The notes under the pieces were generated by a model that saw nothing but the letters and a program-made list of their open reading frames with translations, searched no databases and was not told the origin of the DNA. The position numbers and the translations under genes were made by a program. A stretch of DNA of 64,000 bases, taken from Sparassis latifolia (Eukaryota > Basidiomycota > Agaricomycetes > Polyporales > Sparassidaceae). This document shows, in pieces, positions 46,178 through 55,827 of this stretch. Numbering within the stretch: position 1 is the stretch's first letter; each line of letters begins with the position of its first letter. The DNA lies in the NCBI GenBank assembly GCA_018466975.1, contig CM031559.1:1178001-1242000 (forward strand). The letters are read 5' to 3'.

Positions 46178-47638
46178 TCAGATCCGGAGGAAAATTTTGT
46201 TGCCTTCGCGCTTGGGGTTGCTGCCGAAGTATCTGGCGTTCTGGTAACTGGATGGATAGCAGCTGCGTCAGCGCCGTGGCGTCGCAATGTCTGTGACAGA
46301 CACGTACCTCCAGTGCAGGTTCCCGGCAGCGACGTCCTTGCAGCCCTGCACGTATCGCAAGAGTTGCTTGTCGAGCTCCTCGTTACCGGTCGGCAGGGGC
46401 AAGCGCTTTTCTGCATCCTCGAGAGTCTGGCGCGCCGTGCACACAAGTTCGCAAGCGCGTTCAATGGCTGCCTGCAATGGGATCCTGTGCTCGATCGCGA
46501 GCACCGGCACAATATTGTCAAGCTGGTCATCACGCTGCAACACCAAAAGGATAAGCGAGGGCAAACGCAACGGCCGTAGAAGTAGACGCACGAGTTCTTT
46601 CACGAAGGACACGATGTCGTTGATTCTAATACCAAGGACGAAGGCATTAACGCACGAATGAGCATTCCGTACATGAAAACACTCACAAGTGGACAATTAG
46701 GCATGCTTGGGTGAATATCGTTTGCAGAGATTCGTGATCCAGGATCGACGATGGGATATTGAGATGATAAATATAACTGCGAAGGTATGAACGTGTGCCC
46801 AACGAGCAGACCAGGGTGACTCACAGTGGTAGGATTAGACTTGGACCAGCCCCACCACTCCGCGCACGCTGCGCCAAGAAGTTCTCGCGACTGAAGAGCT
46901 CCCGGTCTCCCTCGATGCTCCGTCTGTACGGCAGAGCGCATGCGCTGTCTACATATCCTATCAACTCGTGCAGCATATGGGAACGTGCATCTATGCATCA
47001 AGACCAACAATTGGTGAGTTCGACTTCGTCATACTGGAACACCGAAGTCGTACCCGGGGTGCTTCCTGCTGCCACCTTCTCAGCAACGTCGCAGAACGCC
47101 TTCATCATCGGGGTCATCGACTGACGACTCCCATTGAAGGGTTCGGAACCGAGTGTGGAGTTGAGGCACTCGTCCGTCTCCTTCTTGAACATCGCCACCT
47201 TCTCGAGATCCTTCGTGAGGGGACCGCAGTCGAGTTCTAGACCAACCTGTGAGCGACGAAAGCAATTTACACGAGGTGAAGTTCATACCATCGTCCCATA
47301 CGAAGACCTACGGATCGGGGTTCGGTGAGTATTGATCGAGTGAAACAGCTAAAGTTACTTACCCAGAGGTGATAATAGGCGGCCATGAGGTATTCTTCCT
47401 CCTCGGCGTCCGGATAAAAGCATCCAGCGAGCATGGCGAAGTCAGCCAACTTCATCCGCCGGCAGTTCTCCTGGTCGTCCACCCAGCTTGAAAGAAAACG
47501 ATTCAGTCCATCGGAGTAGAACACGAGCAAGCGAGCGTACCTGAGCATCCACTCATCCAGCTTCGTCCTGACCGTTTCATAGTGCTTGTTCACTGCGAAC
47601 CGCCAACCAGGGAGCAAGGCATAGAGGTCTGGAATCAT
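46178..47638 (-). CDS. Terpene synthase (class I sesquiterpene-synthase type)
   Basis: Mg-dependent cyclase expected to convert farnesyl (or geranyl) diphosphate into a volatile terpene in the cytosol. About eight short exons read MIPDLYALLPGW, NKHYETVRTKLDEWM, WVDDQENCRRMKLADFAMLA, CFYPDAEEEEYLMAAYYHLW, VFVWDDELDCGPLTKDLEKV (metal-binding DDxxD as DDELD, formed across an intron whose acceptor is TCTAG), ETDECLNSTLGSEPF, REFLAQRARSGGAGPSLILPL, and the second metal site NDIVSFVKE (a perfect N-D-x2-S-x3-E). Then come RDDQLDNIVPVLAIEH, AIERACELVCTARQTLEDAE and GCKDVAAGNLHWRYF with the terminal Arg-Tyr pair, stop TGA at 46178-46180. Both metal motifs are complete, so the enzyme should be active. 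The start is uncertain: an in-frame ATG at 47788 would add 50 residues. No P450 or other tailoring gene is adjacent. Confidence 0.88.
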
Positions 47639-49489
47639 GACTTGAGATCCCTTGAACTCGCCTAGCCAGTCTTCCTTCGATCGCGGGGTTGCGAGGGAGG
47701 GATCGACGCCCTTATGGAAGGGGTGCAACAGCAGGGAGATCTTCGACAAGATCTTCCTGAGCTTCGTGGACCTCATTTTGAACGGCATGATGTCTGGAGA
47801 GCTGTGGGGTAGGGAAGGACGGCTGCACCGGACGAACGCCGTGGGGGATGCAGAATCTTTATACACGGCGCATGGCCCAGCCTGTAAGCTAAGTCTACGC
47901 ACCCTATTAGCCTGCATTTGGAGAGGGTTAGTTGGATCTTCGGAAAAAGATTGCTCAGCCTAGTCCCAGGGCTTGTTGCTTATTCGGCATAGATTGTGTT
48001 TAGGCACCGGTTCCGAAACTTGACATTATTAGAATACATCCGGGGTTCCTTCTGCGAGATCGCACTAGACATGCCCTACTTCCCGAGCCCATCGAATGTG
48101 CGCAGGTCCGTGATGCGTTCAGGTGGAGGTATAACCTTGATGTCAAGCAATGTCATATCGCCGGAGACAGAGTGAAGCGCTTGCTGGTTATCAGCACTGG
48201 AGGACGATGTCGCCTTGCCCTCTGGGCCTTAGCCAACGGGTCAGTCGAGGCCGAAGTTATTTCGCGGAGTGGAATCGATAATGAACTGATGTATGTGCTC
48301 ACCTTGCCGATGGCACACTCGATCGTCAATGTGACTAATATTAATATGAGTAGCATTCTGTATAGAAAAGCGACGTGATAGTCGACGTGCTCATAGTGCA
48401 GCCTCCAACCACCGCCGCCGGTATTCGACTGCCTACATCGCCAGTGGCGAGGCTGGTCAACTCTGACGGACAAACGATAAGGATGATATCCTTGCTGGCG
48501 TATCGTCATTTCAGCGTGACCAGGAGAAACCATGACAACTGGATCTCATCAGGCGATCGACCCACGTGTACTGCCCCAACAAGTCGGACTAGGAACAAGG
48601 CAATTGTGGCTTACCGGGCTAGAGCCTTGAAGATCCTCGGGATCGTTCGGGGACACGATGAAAACAAGTACTCCTGAGTACGTGATACGCCGTCGAGCAC
48701 CACTAGAAGCTTGAAGCAGCTTAACGTTCAATCATTCAAGAACCCATCCGCGGGTCGGTGTGTATAAGGCGGGCGAGTTATTAGCAGGAAAAAAATGAGC
48801 CCCGACATGTTCCACATTGGCTAACCTAAAAAGGCAGGCAAGCTGCCCCATCTGGGTGGATCCAGATATCAGAACATGACGACGACAACGGTGATGACAA
48901 GAAACCAGTACGTACTTGTAGACAAAGTCGGAGGCAGTCGCCTGCAGAACGACGCTCAATCGCCGTGGACGTCATGGCTAATTACACGATACCTCTACTC
49001 CCCTTGATAGCAAGCATGCGGCAAGCGAACACTCGTTAGGTGAATCCAGAGCTCGGCGGAGAACCAGCTTATCAGCGTTGACGCCGAAAGAGTCGTTGCG
49101 TATAGCATATTAGCAGAGAGAAATCAGAGGAAGAGTGAAGATCCAAGCCAAAGTCGAGCCAAAAAAAGCAAGATCATGTTCTCGCGTGAGTTGATGGTAA
49201 GCAGAGCTCGTGAAAATGGCCAGGCGAGCACCGCGGCATCTACTTACCAGAAAGCTCTGCGGAAATGTCAAGAACGCCCAGCCTTGGTTTCACATGTCAG
49301 CGAACAATACGACCCACCGAAAGCGCTGTAGTCCGCTACAGGCGGGATCTCAAATCGTCTACAGCGACTGGATGGGGAACGCCCTAAGTAAAGTTTAAAG
49401 AACAGTGGGCTAGTAGTATCGTGGATGGGTTGCGAAACAGCCTGCAGATGTGCCAGAGCTGAAGGAGGTGTCAACGGCGTATCAGCGAG
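47639..49489. other. Spacer with exon-like fragments, no identified gene
   Basis: The left part is the terpene synthase promoter or its alternative N-terminus. From 48.0 to 49.5 kb the minus strand has a few exon-like pieces, for example VVLQATASDFVYKY before a GTACGT donor near 48910, but they could not be linked to a family. Confidence 0.35.
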
Positions 49490-49699
49490 TTAGAGGCACG
49501 CATACCTGGCAGATGCTGCAACGCGTCGAATCCATGGTTCACTCAACATGAAGTTATACGACGCCTGCAATGAGGCCTTGTCGAACATCGCCGTCGCTTC
49601 GAACCAGAAGTTCAGTAGACTGACTCCATGAGCAGAAAACCAGGCTTTGGATTCTAATGACTGAATAACGCTGGTCACACCTTCAAGTTGGGCGGCCAT
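49490..49699 (-). other. Exon-like fragment of an unknown fungal protein
   Basis: The minus-strand frame starts MAAQLEGVTSVIQSLESKAW, continues SLLNFWFEATAMFDKASLQA and SEPWIRRVAASARYA, and runs into a GTATGC donor. An acceptor TTCAG near 49450 could join LAHLQAVSQPIH. Composition and splice signals look like a genuine exon pair, but I do not recognise the protein and could not find its start or end. Confidence 0.3.
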
Positions 49700-50490
49700 A
49701 AGCGCTAGCCAAAAGGGGACAGCCAGCGCTCCCTAGCGCCCTCTCGCGATCGTTGTCAACGTCACACTGGATGCAATTTCCAATAAACTGGCGAGAATTA
49801 CACAAAACTTATGTGAAAGATAGAGTAAAAAAGTTCATAAGTGGCTCGAGACTTATTTTAAAGTTATGGTAGCTACAGAAAATTTATTGTAAAGTTATGT
49901 CTACTTCAGGGGATTAGTCTATTCAGAAACACTGGACGAAGGCAATGACTAGTATTACAGGTAGAGAGTCAGTATGAGAGGCTGCGATACACGAGTGGGA
50001 TGTGCTTACTCTCCGAATTCCATCGTGTAGAGTCTACTAGACTCCAGTGTAGAGAAAGGACCGGTGAGAGCACGTGTAGCGCGTGTGTAATGTAGTTTAG
50101 GGGAGCGGGCAAACAAAAAAGGAAAGTATCGTAGAAAGTGATCCACGAGATTGCATCTACAACACAACACCCTCGATCAAGTGAGAGGTGAACACTCCGC
50201 CGAATGTTAGCTGGCCAGAGGGCAAACTCCCCGAGTAGTGTTACGGGACTGCCACGTTATCCATATCGGAACCTCACGATTTACAGTCACCAGCCAATAT
50301 TTCTCAGAATATCCATCCCAGAAACTCATGCGGACCTAAGTTTACTCCCAAGGAGCCCGTCTTGGAGAGGCTCGTATAACTACCTGGGATGCTCTAGCTT
50401 AGTAACTACTACTCTGGCTAGCGCTTTTCGGCACACCTCAAGCACACCGTGCATTGACCCTCAGGGTGATCCAACCTCTTCGGCTTGCAA
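49700..50490. other. AT-rich spacer
   Basis: Contains a very AT-rich block (49.78-49.92 kb) with repeated AAAGTTAT/CATAAGT words, similar in flavour to the block at 19.7-19.9 kb. It may be a decayed mobile element. No inverted terminal repeat was found. Confidence 0.35.
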
Positions 50491-50492
50491 GC

Positions 50493-50765
50493 TCACTCAA
50501 GACTTGCGTCAGCACCTAGCTGACATTCGGACGTGTTCTGACAGTTTCTACAGACCTCGAGCAGTCTTGAGTCTATTGTGACATAGATGGTGCGGAACGC
50601 CCGTGGCGTGACAAGCGCACAGAACGTCTTGTCAACTTCGCGCAAAGCATGAAGCTCAGCGCAGTCCTCGATGTGCTCTGAGTTCTCTTTTGAAACAGCA
50701 AATAACTGTTGATAGGATAGTCCTACTAGGATACCCCACCTGCACAGTATCATGGTCGACACTCC
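50493..50765 (-). pseudogene. F-box protein remnant, unit 1
   Basis: The minus strand from an ATG near 50755 reads LSYQQLFAVSKENSEHIEDC then ALREVDKTFCALVTPRAFRT and IYVTIDS. This matches the start of the large Agaricomycete F-box family, in which an F-box helix pair is followed by AFRTVYV. The leucine-rich remainder is absent: the frame stops after LEVCRNCQNTSECQLG. The missing C-terminal body marks it as a remnant. Two more units of the same type lie upstream. Confidence 0.55.
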
Positions 50766-52200
50766 TGAGCTATACTCAGCAGCTTCGAGCTTGGTATCTA
50801 TGCAGGGCGGCGATACAGTGTACACAATACGGCAATGCGATGGCGCTCGTCCTCGGGCCCTGCTCGCCCTGCCCAGAGATGCGGCGATGCCTACGCGAGT
50901 AGGTAGGTGGAGGTACAATATGCGGCATGTTCTGCTTGCCCCGTACCTGTCAGGTCGAGCTACGCAGGACGAACATCTTACGCCCTCTCCTCTTAGGCCT
51001 GTCTGCATACCTGGTGCGTATCACGTCGTCGCGCAGGTTTCCTTTGCAGGCGCCAGGATCTCGAGGATGCGGATAGGCTCTCACGACAACATCAGTCGTG
51101 TCTCGACGCGGTGCTCACCCCTGAGGCGAACTCGGATTTGCTGAATGCTGGATGTCGCACGATCACAATGTCACGCAATGTCTCGTGCGCATGAAGGGTG
51201 AATTTGTAGACGCCGCACATCCAATTCCCCAATCGCCTCCCAACTCCGAAGTTCCCAATGCAAATGCGAAGTTGGTTGACCAATTTCGTGTGTGCTCACG
51301 AAGTGCTACAGTGTGAGTGGTCGAAGTCCTGCATGTATCCCGGGTCACATATTTAGGACAGTTTCAGTATCTCCAGAATGCATCAGTCATGCCCTCGACG
51401 CGGCGCAGGCCGCAGCTCTCGGCGAATTTGCGGGAGCCCGCACCAGCGTCGACCGTATGTTGGCTGTTGTCGACATTCGTGATCCACCTGCATGCGCATC
51501 GCGCGCCTTCAATCTGTATCCCCATGTCCACATCTGTACGCGTTCCGTCCCTTTGGCTGCGGTGCAGACGGAGTCGACAACCGGTCTTCGTCAGGAGTCG
51601 CTCGGCGGTGATGTCCTTTATGCTCAAACCCACGTCAGAACCCGGCGGGTCCAGCCAGCCATCGAGGGTATATCCGCTCCGACTTGCGAATCGGTGATAC
51701 ACTATCTGATTCCGCCGGTTCCCCAGGACTGGGGAGGGAGGGGACTAGCGCACCCACCTGTGCGTCCCAACCTCGACTGTGCTGTTCCGGACGCGACACG
51801 AAGCTAAAGTGGGTTATTTAAATGGACAGATCGTCGGACGTCCAGAATTGCCTCTGCAGCATTGCGGCGCGGCAAGTGTCTCGCTTGGTGTGCCCATCGA
51901 TGCGCGACTTCGGGTGCTTCGGAACCTCGTGTGTAGCAAAGGAGGATATTCGATCTCCTGGATGCTTCAACTCAGAATCTGCGCTTCCCGGAACTGCGAG
52001 TGAGCGAAGCGCAGATGACTGCGTGTGCGTTGGTCGCTTTCGGGGCATCTTGCTGCCATGCGTTGCTTGCTTCCATGAGCAGATCGTCGAGGTGGGGGCA
52101 TGGATGGCTATATCGTACACGGCCTCGCGGCCTCATGCTCGATACACCTGAGACGAAGCCGGATTTGCTATCGCACTGTAACAACTTCTGATCCACGTGG
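50766..52200 (-). repeat. Tandem copies of an F-box gene 5' region, units 2 and 3
   Basis: On the minus strand the string GCAAATCCGRNTTCGYCTCAGG occurs near 51140-51115 and again near 52175-52150. The following GTGTATCGAGCATGA (about 52145) corresponds to GAGTGTCGACCATGA just before the unit 1 start (about 50760). Each copy is followed by a different decayed stretch. The simplest reading is two further duplicated F-box gene starts, both disrupted. Boundaries are approximate. Confidence 0.45.
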
Positions 52201-52453
52201 AGTCCGAAATCTGTACATGTTGCAATGTGGACGGCGCAAATCCAATTCCTCCGTCGAGTTTCAAATTCAGTTCTGACCGCAAAAGCCAGATTTATGACCG
52301 ATTTGGGGCGCTCACGAACTATTACGGTGATCCGTCGAAATCCTGGGTTTATCTCGGGGCGGATATCCGGTAGTACGGTTTCGGGTGATACAAGCAATAC
52401 AACACGATGCGCGAAGTACATTGTTCTAGAAATCCACTGCAGCTACACCTTGC

Positions 52454-52823
52454 TCAAACACGGACGTGCGCGCCGTCCGAGGGAGGCTATGGCGTGGTGA
52501 GACAGGCGAGCGTGGGCAGGCAGCGAAACGGGACGTACTGGAGCGGTGATACCGAGGACGCGGGCGAGGGCGTCGAACTCGGTGGTGGTGGGGTGCTTCG
52601 ACCCCGTGCAGACTGCGCGCGCTTGTCAAAATCAAGATCAGATGGCGGAAAGAGGAGGCGCACTATCGACGACGTGCTGCTCGGAAGTGCCGAGTTGAGA
52701 GGCGATCTGCTCATAGGACAGGCCTGTATAGGGTTGTCAGCGTAGAATAGCAGGGTGGCGAGGGAGCAGACCTTTCCTGTCCTTGGCGGCGGCGAGGGCG
52801 GTGCACTGAGGATTGGGGGCCAT
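52454..52823 (-). CDS. Stand-alone protein equal to the N-terminal helical domain of cyanase
   Basis: Exons 52823-52772, 52723-52664, 52612-52539 and 52486-52454 total 219 bases and encode 72 residues. The sequence blocks are MAPNPQCTALAAAKDRKG, LSYEQIASQLGTSEQHVVDI, CTGSKHPTTTEFDALARVLG and ITAPPPSDGAHVRV. This is the lambda-repressor-like helix bundle of cyanate hydratase (compare the LS-EQIA-LG-E-V and PT-EE-LA-LG pattern). The C-terminal catalytic domain, with its Arg, Glu and Ser residues, is not in the window: the frame ends in TGA and nothing downstream on the minus strand resembles it. All four exons join in phase with clean introns of 48, 51 and 52 bases, so this is a small protein, not a broken exon. 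It may bind DNA or protein. Cyanase activity is not expected. It is divergent from the lipocalin-like gene 240 bases away. Confidence 0.75.
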
Positions 52824-53062
52824 GGTCGTGGGCGGTGTGGTCGTGGTGCGGACGGGGCAGTTAGATGGCGAGATTTTATAGCGACGGACTGGCCCAAGAC
52901 TGATCTTATCCGAGCGTCTATCTCCGAGCCCGGTATGGGCAAGGGCCTTCTCCTTTTGGACGATGATCGGCGCGTGAGATCGACTGGGACGAAGGTGGGA
53001 GTCTGCTTCAAGTCCTCACGGGTGTTCTCTCTCATCGCCCACCGCTCCCAGTCTAGCACACG
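52824..53062. promoter_or_regulatory. Short divergent promoter
   Basis: The 239 bases between the divergent starts at 52823 and 53063 must carry both promoters. No TATA box or repeat was identified. Confidence 0.4.
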
Positions 53063-53855
53063 ATGGCTGCCCCAGCAGAGATGACCACCCTCGACATGAG
53101 CGGGCACTTCACCATGGTCCGTCTTCCCCTCTCCCGCGCGCATTTCTCACAGCCCCGACCCGCGCCCGCAGAACACCTCGCTCAGCGACGACTTCGACAC
53201 CATCCTCCGGCTCCAGGGCGTCGGCTGGTTCACACGCAAGGCAATCAGCCTCTCCACCCTCCACCTCCACTACAGCCACTACACCGAGCCCGCCCCCGAC
53301 GCCCCCGCCCTAGAGTACCTCGACGTCGCCCAGTCCCTCAGCGGCGGCATCGGCGGCACCTGCGAGCCCCGCGTGCTCGACTGGGCCCTCCACCCGTACG
53401 AGGACGACGTCTTCGGCCCGGTCCTCTTCCGCTCCCGCCGCCTCCACCTGCGCGCCCCCCCGGACGGGTTCGACCTCGGCGCGTTCCTCCTCGATGGCTG
53501 GGCGGAGGACGTGCACGTGCACGGCGCCGTGTACACCATCGCGGAGAGCGCCGCCGCCCGCAGCGGACGCGCGTGGCGCGCAGTGCAGGTGCGTCGGCGT
53601 GTACCCGCGTCATATGCCTCCGTCGCTGATGCAGGCCGGTGGCAGGTGTGGGATTCAAGGACGTCAACGGCGAGCGGCGGCACGCCCGCCACATCGACTT
53701 CACCGGGCCCCAGGGCGAGAGGGTGCTGACGAAGCTCGTGTATGACTACCGTGCGTTCTCTCCTCCCTGCTCCTGCGTTTCCCCCCAGCAGTTTCCCGCC
53801 TCTCTTCTGCGACCGTGGACTTACGAACCTCGCAGACGGCCCCGTCCGCGCATGA
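53063..53855 (+). CDS. Lipocalin-like fungal protein of unknown function
   Basis: Conserved fungal family of about 200 residues with a beta-barrel-like pattern. Exon 1 (53063-53116) ends LDMSGHFTM. Exon 2 from 53172 reads NTSLSDDFDTILRLQGVGW, FTRKAISLSTLHLHYSHY, GIGGTCEPRVLDWALHPYED, VFGPVLFRSRRLHLRAP, LDGWAEDVHVHGAVYTIAES and AWRAVQ. A later exon reads GFKDVNGERRHARHIDFTG and LTKLVYDY, and a 20-base last exon (53836-53855) ends GPVRA. At the exon 2/3 junction the expected Q-x-WGF needs four G where the sequence has GTGTGGGATTC (three). Either an alternative donor is used (leaving RRRVGF) or one G is missing. It shares a 239-base promoter with the cyanase-like small gene. Confidence 0.68.
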
Positions 53856-55622
53856 AGGCCCCTTGCTTCAACAACGGAGACGCACGCGTCCCCGTTCACG
53901 TCTCTAAACGCAGTATAGACGACAGCGGAGATGACTCGGCGTGCATCACATAGATACCAAACGCGTGCGCTACGGACACCAGACTGCAGATCAGCGCATG
54001 TATGTACACCTGGAGCGACAGACATTTTGTACAAATAGAATCATCGATGCACCCCCCGCAGCGGAGCGTCCTTCCGCGTGTACGACGTGCCACGCCGTCC
54101 CGCCCGCCAGAGCACACGGTGGTGCGATACCGCGCAGCGCATCCGCGCGCGCGACGGGGTTATACAAGCGGCGAGCACGGCAGCTTCAGCCTGAGAGCGA
54201 TAGACGGCGGAGCCGGCGCGAACGGCGAAAGTAGACTGAACAGAACGCGGTGGCGCGACGGGCGGAGAACGCGGACGACTCATTGCTGGGAGGAAGGCCG
54301 TTGTTCGCGCCGCCGCGCACGCAAGAGGGGTGGAAACCTCAGGAGTGACTCATTGCAGCTCCCACGTCGGTGAATGACACCTCGAGCACCGTACATCGCC
54401 ACCAACGGCACACTGCTGGACCGCGAAGCTCACACCGCCCGCGCACAGCCAGTTCAGCGTAACCCGCACATCGAGCGTCCACTTGGAGTTCTGAATGCCA
54501 TCGCACATCCTCTCGCAGGCCGGGAGCTCGAGAGCCACGGATCGCGAAGCCAGCGTGTATAGCAAAATTGACTGAACACGACCGGAATGCGAACGTGCGG
54601 GCGGAGGGGAGCCGCGTGCAGACGTCTCCGGGCGAGTCGTTCAGCGCGAGAAAAATCTTCCCGCAAATTCGCCGGGGAGGGAGGAGGGAAGAAGGGGACG
54701 GGGAGGCAGAGTCGCGTGGAGGTAAGACTGACGCTGCCGCGAGCACTGCCAGCGCGCAGCATCCTCGGCACCTCGGACTCTGCAAATGGAGACAAAGGCC
54801 AGACAATCTGTGAGACCCTGAGAGTGTGGGTTAACTCACTTTGTCAGGGTGTACGCGGCCCGTCCCCAGGAGCGTTGGCGTGACGAACACTGGGGACAGG
54901 GTGTAAGATGTGGGTAGCCTTACAGTGGGGCGTAGCGTATACACTACTACAGGGCTGAACGCAAAAGATGGAATGCTGGCCATTCGGTAGGCGGGCGCTT
55001 AGTCACCAGTATGGCCGCCTGTCGATGATGGAATTCGCACTCATCTCTAAGCATTTTGACGGTTTTCGTAATAAAGTGGACCACCGCAACATCTGCGCAG
55101 GACCGTGCACACCATGTCTGGACAATGAGACCTTACCCAGAGCTCGACACTACGAAGCTGGAGGGCTCAAGTCTAAGTGTGTGAGCAAAGGCACCCAGAT
55201 CCTACCGCAGTACCTGATGCAAAGCAAAAACGCCATGAGAAATTGACGTTCGCTTGTTCAAGCGCGGTCTGCAAGTATTATGCCTGCGCGTTCTGCACCT
55301 ACTGCGGAACTTTCTCCCGTCGATTGACCGAGTGCGACCCGGACTCTGCCTTGCCGCCGTTCTCGCACCGCGATACACCACGACGTAGCCGACCTTTGAA
55401 GACGTGGGTGACGTGCACGTGAGATGCAGATTCTACGACACGACGTAGATGCAGCGGGCGGAGGGCGCAACAGAAGGCGGACACTGCACGGTCGCGCGCC
55501 AGATACGAAGGGATAGAAATGGAAACGAGGAGAGTTGGCCGCGCGAGATGAACGAACACCGGCAGGAGACGCGGACAAATGCAGACATACCAGACACGCA
55601 AATGCAGATGTGCAGGCGAGTA
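53856..55622. other. GC-rich spacer, no identified gene
   Basis: High GC (54.0-54.8 kb) keeps frames open on both strands. One minus-strand piece near 54.35-54.56 kb looks exon-like (CERMCDGIQNSKW, VTLNWLCAGGVSFAVQQ), but no family was recognised and no partner exons were found. Confidence 0.4.
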
Positions 55623-55827
55623 CATCAGGAAAACCCAACTTTTACTTAAAGGTGTCCTTATACGACTCAAATGCACTTATGGGCCTTAAATGAGGTAAAA
55701 AAGGACAAAAAAGTCCATAAGTCATATTTCCTTAAAAAGTCGACTTTTGGGAACTGGCCTTAAATAAGGCTAAAAAGGACAAAAAGTCGGAGTAAGTCCC
55801 ATAAGTAAAAGTTGGGTTTTCCTGATG
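55623..55827. mobile_element. MITE-like element with 26-base terminal inverted repeats
   Basis: The left end starts CATCAGGAAAACCCAACTTT and continues TACTTA (55623-55648). The right end (55802-55827) is its exact reverse complement. The 205-base element has no coding capacity. Inside are two imperfect copies of GGCCTTAAATRAGG followed by AAAAAGGACAAAAAGTC, at about 55682-55716 and 55757-55790. The flanks (GAGTA on the left, CCACT on the right) show no obvious target-site duplication unless the outermost bases are part of it. Structure and size fit a non-autonomous DNA transposon. The superfamily is not clear. Confidence 0.85.

Noticed and set aside
52487..53143. 218-codon minus-strand frame upstream of the F-box remnants
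   Set aside because: It reads through the introns of the cyanase-like gene. The spliced model gives a far better family match.
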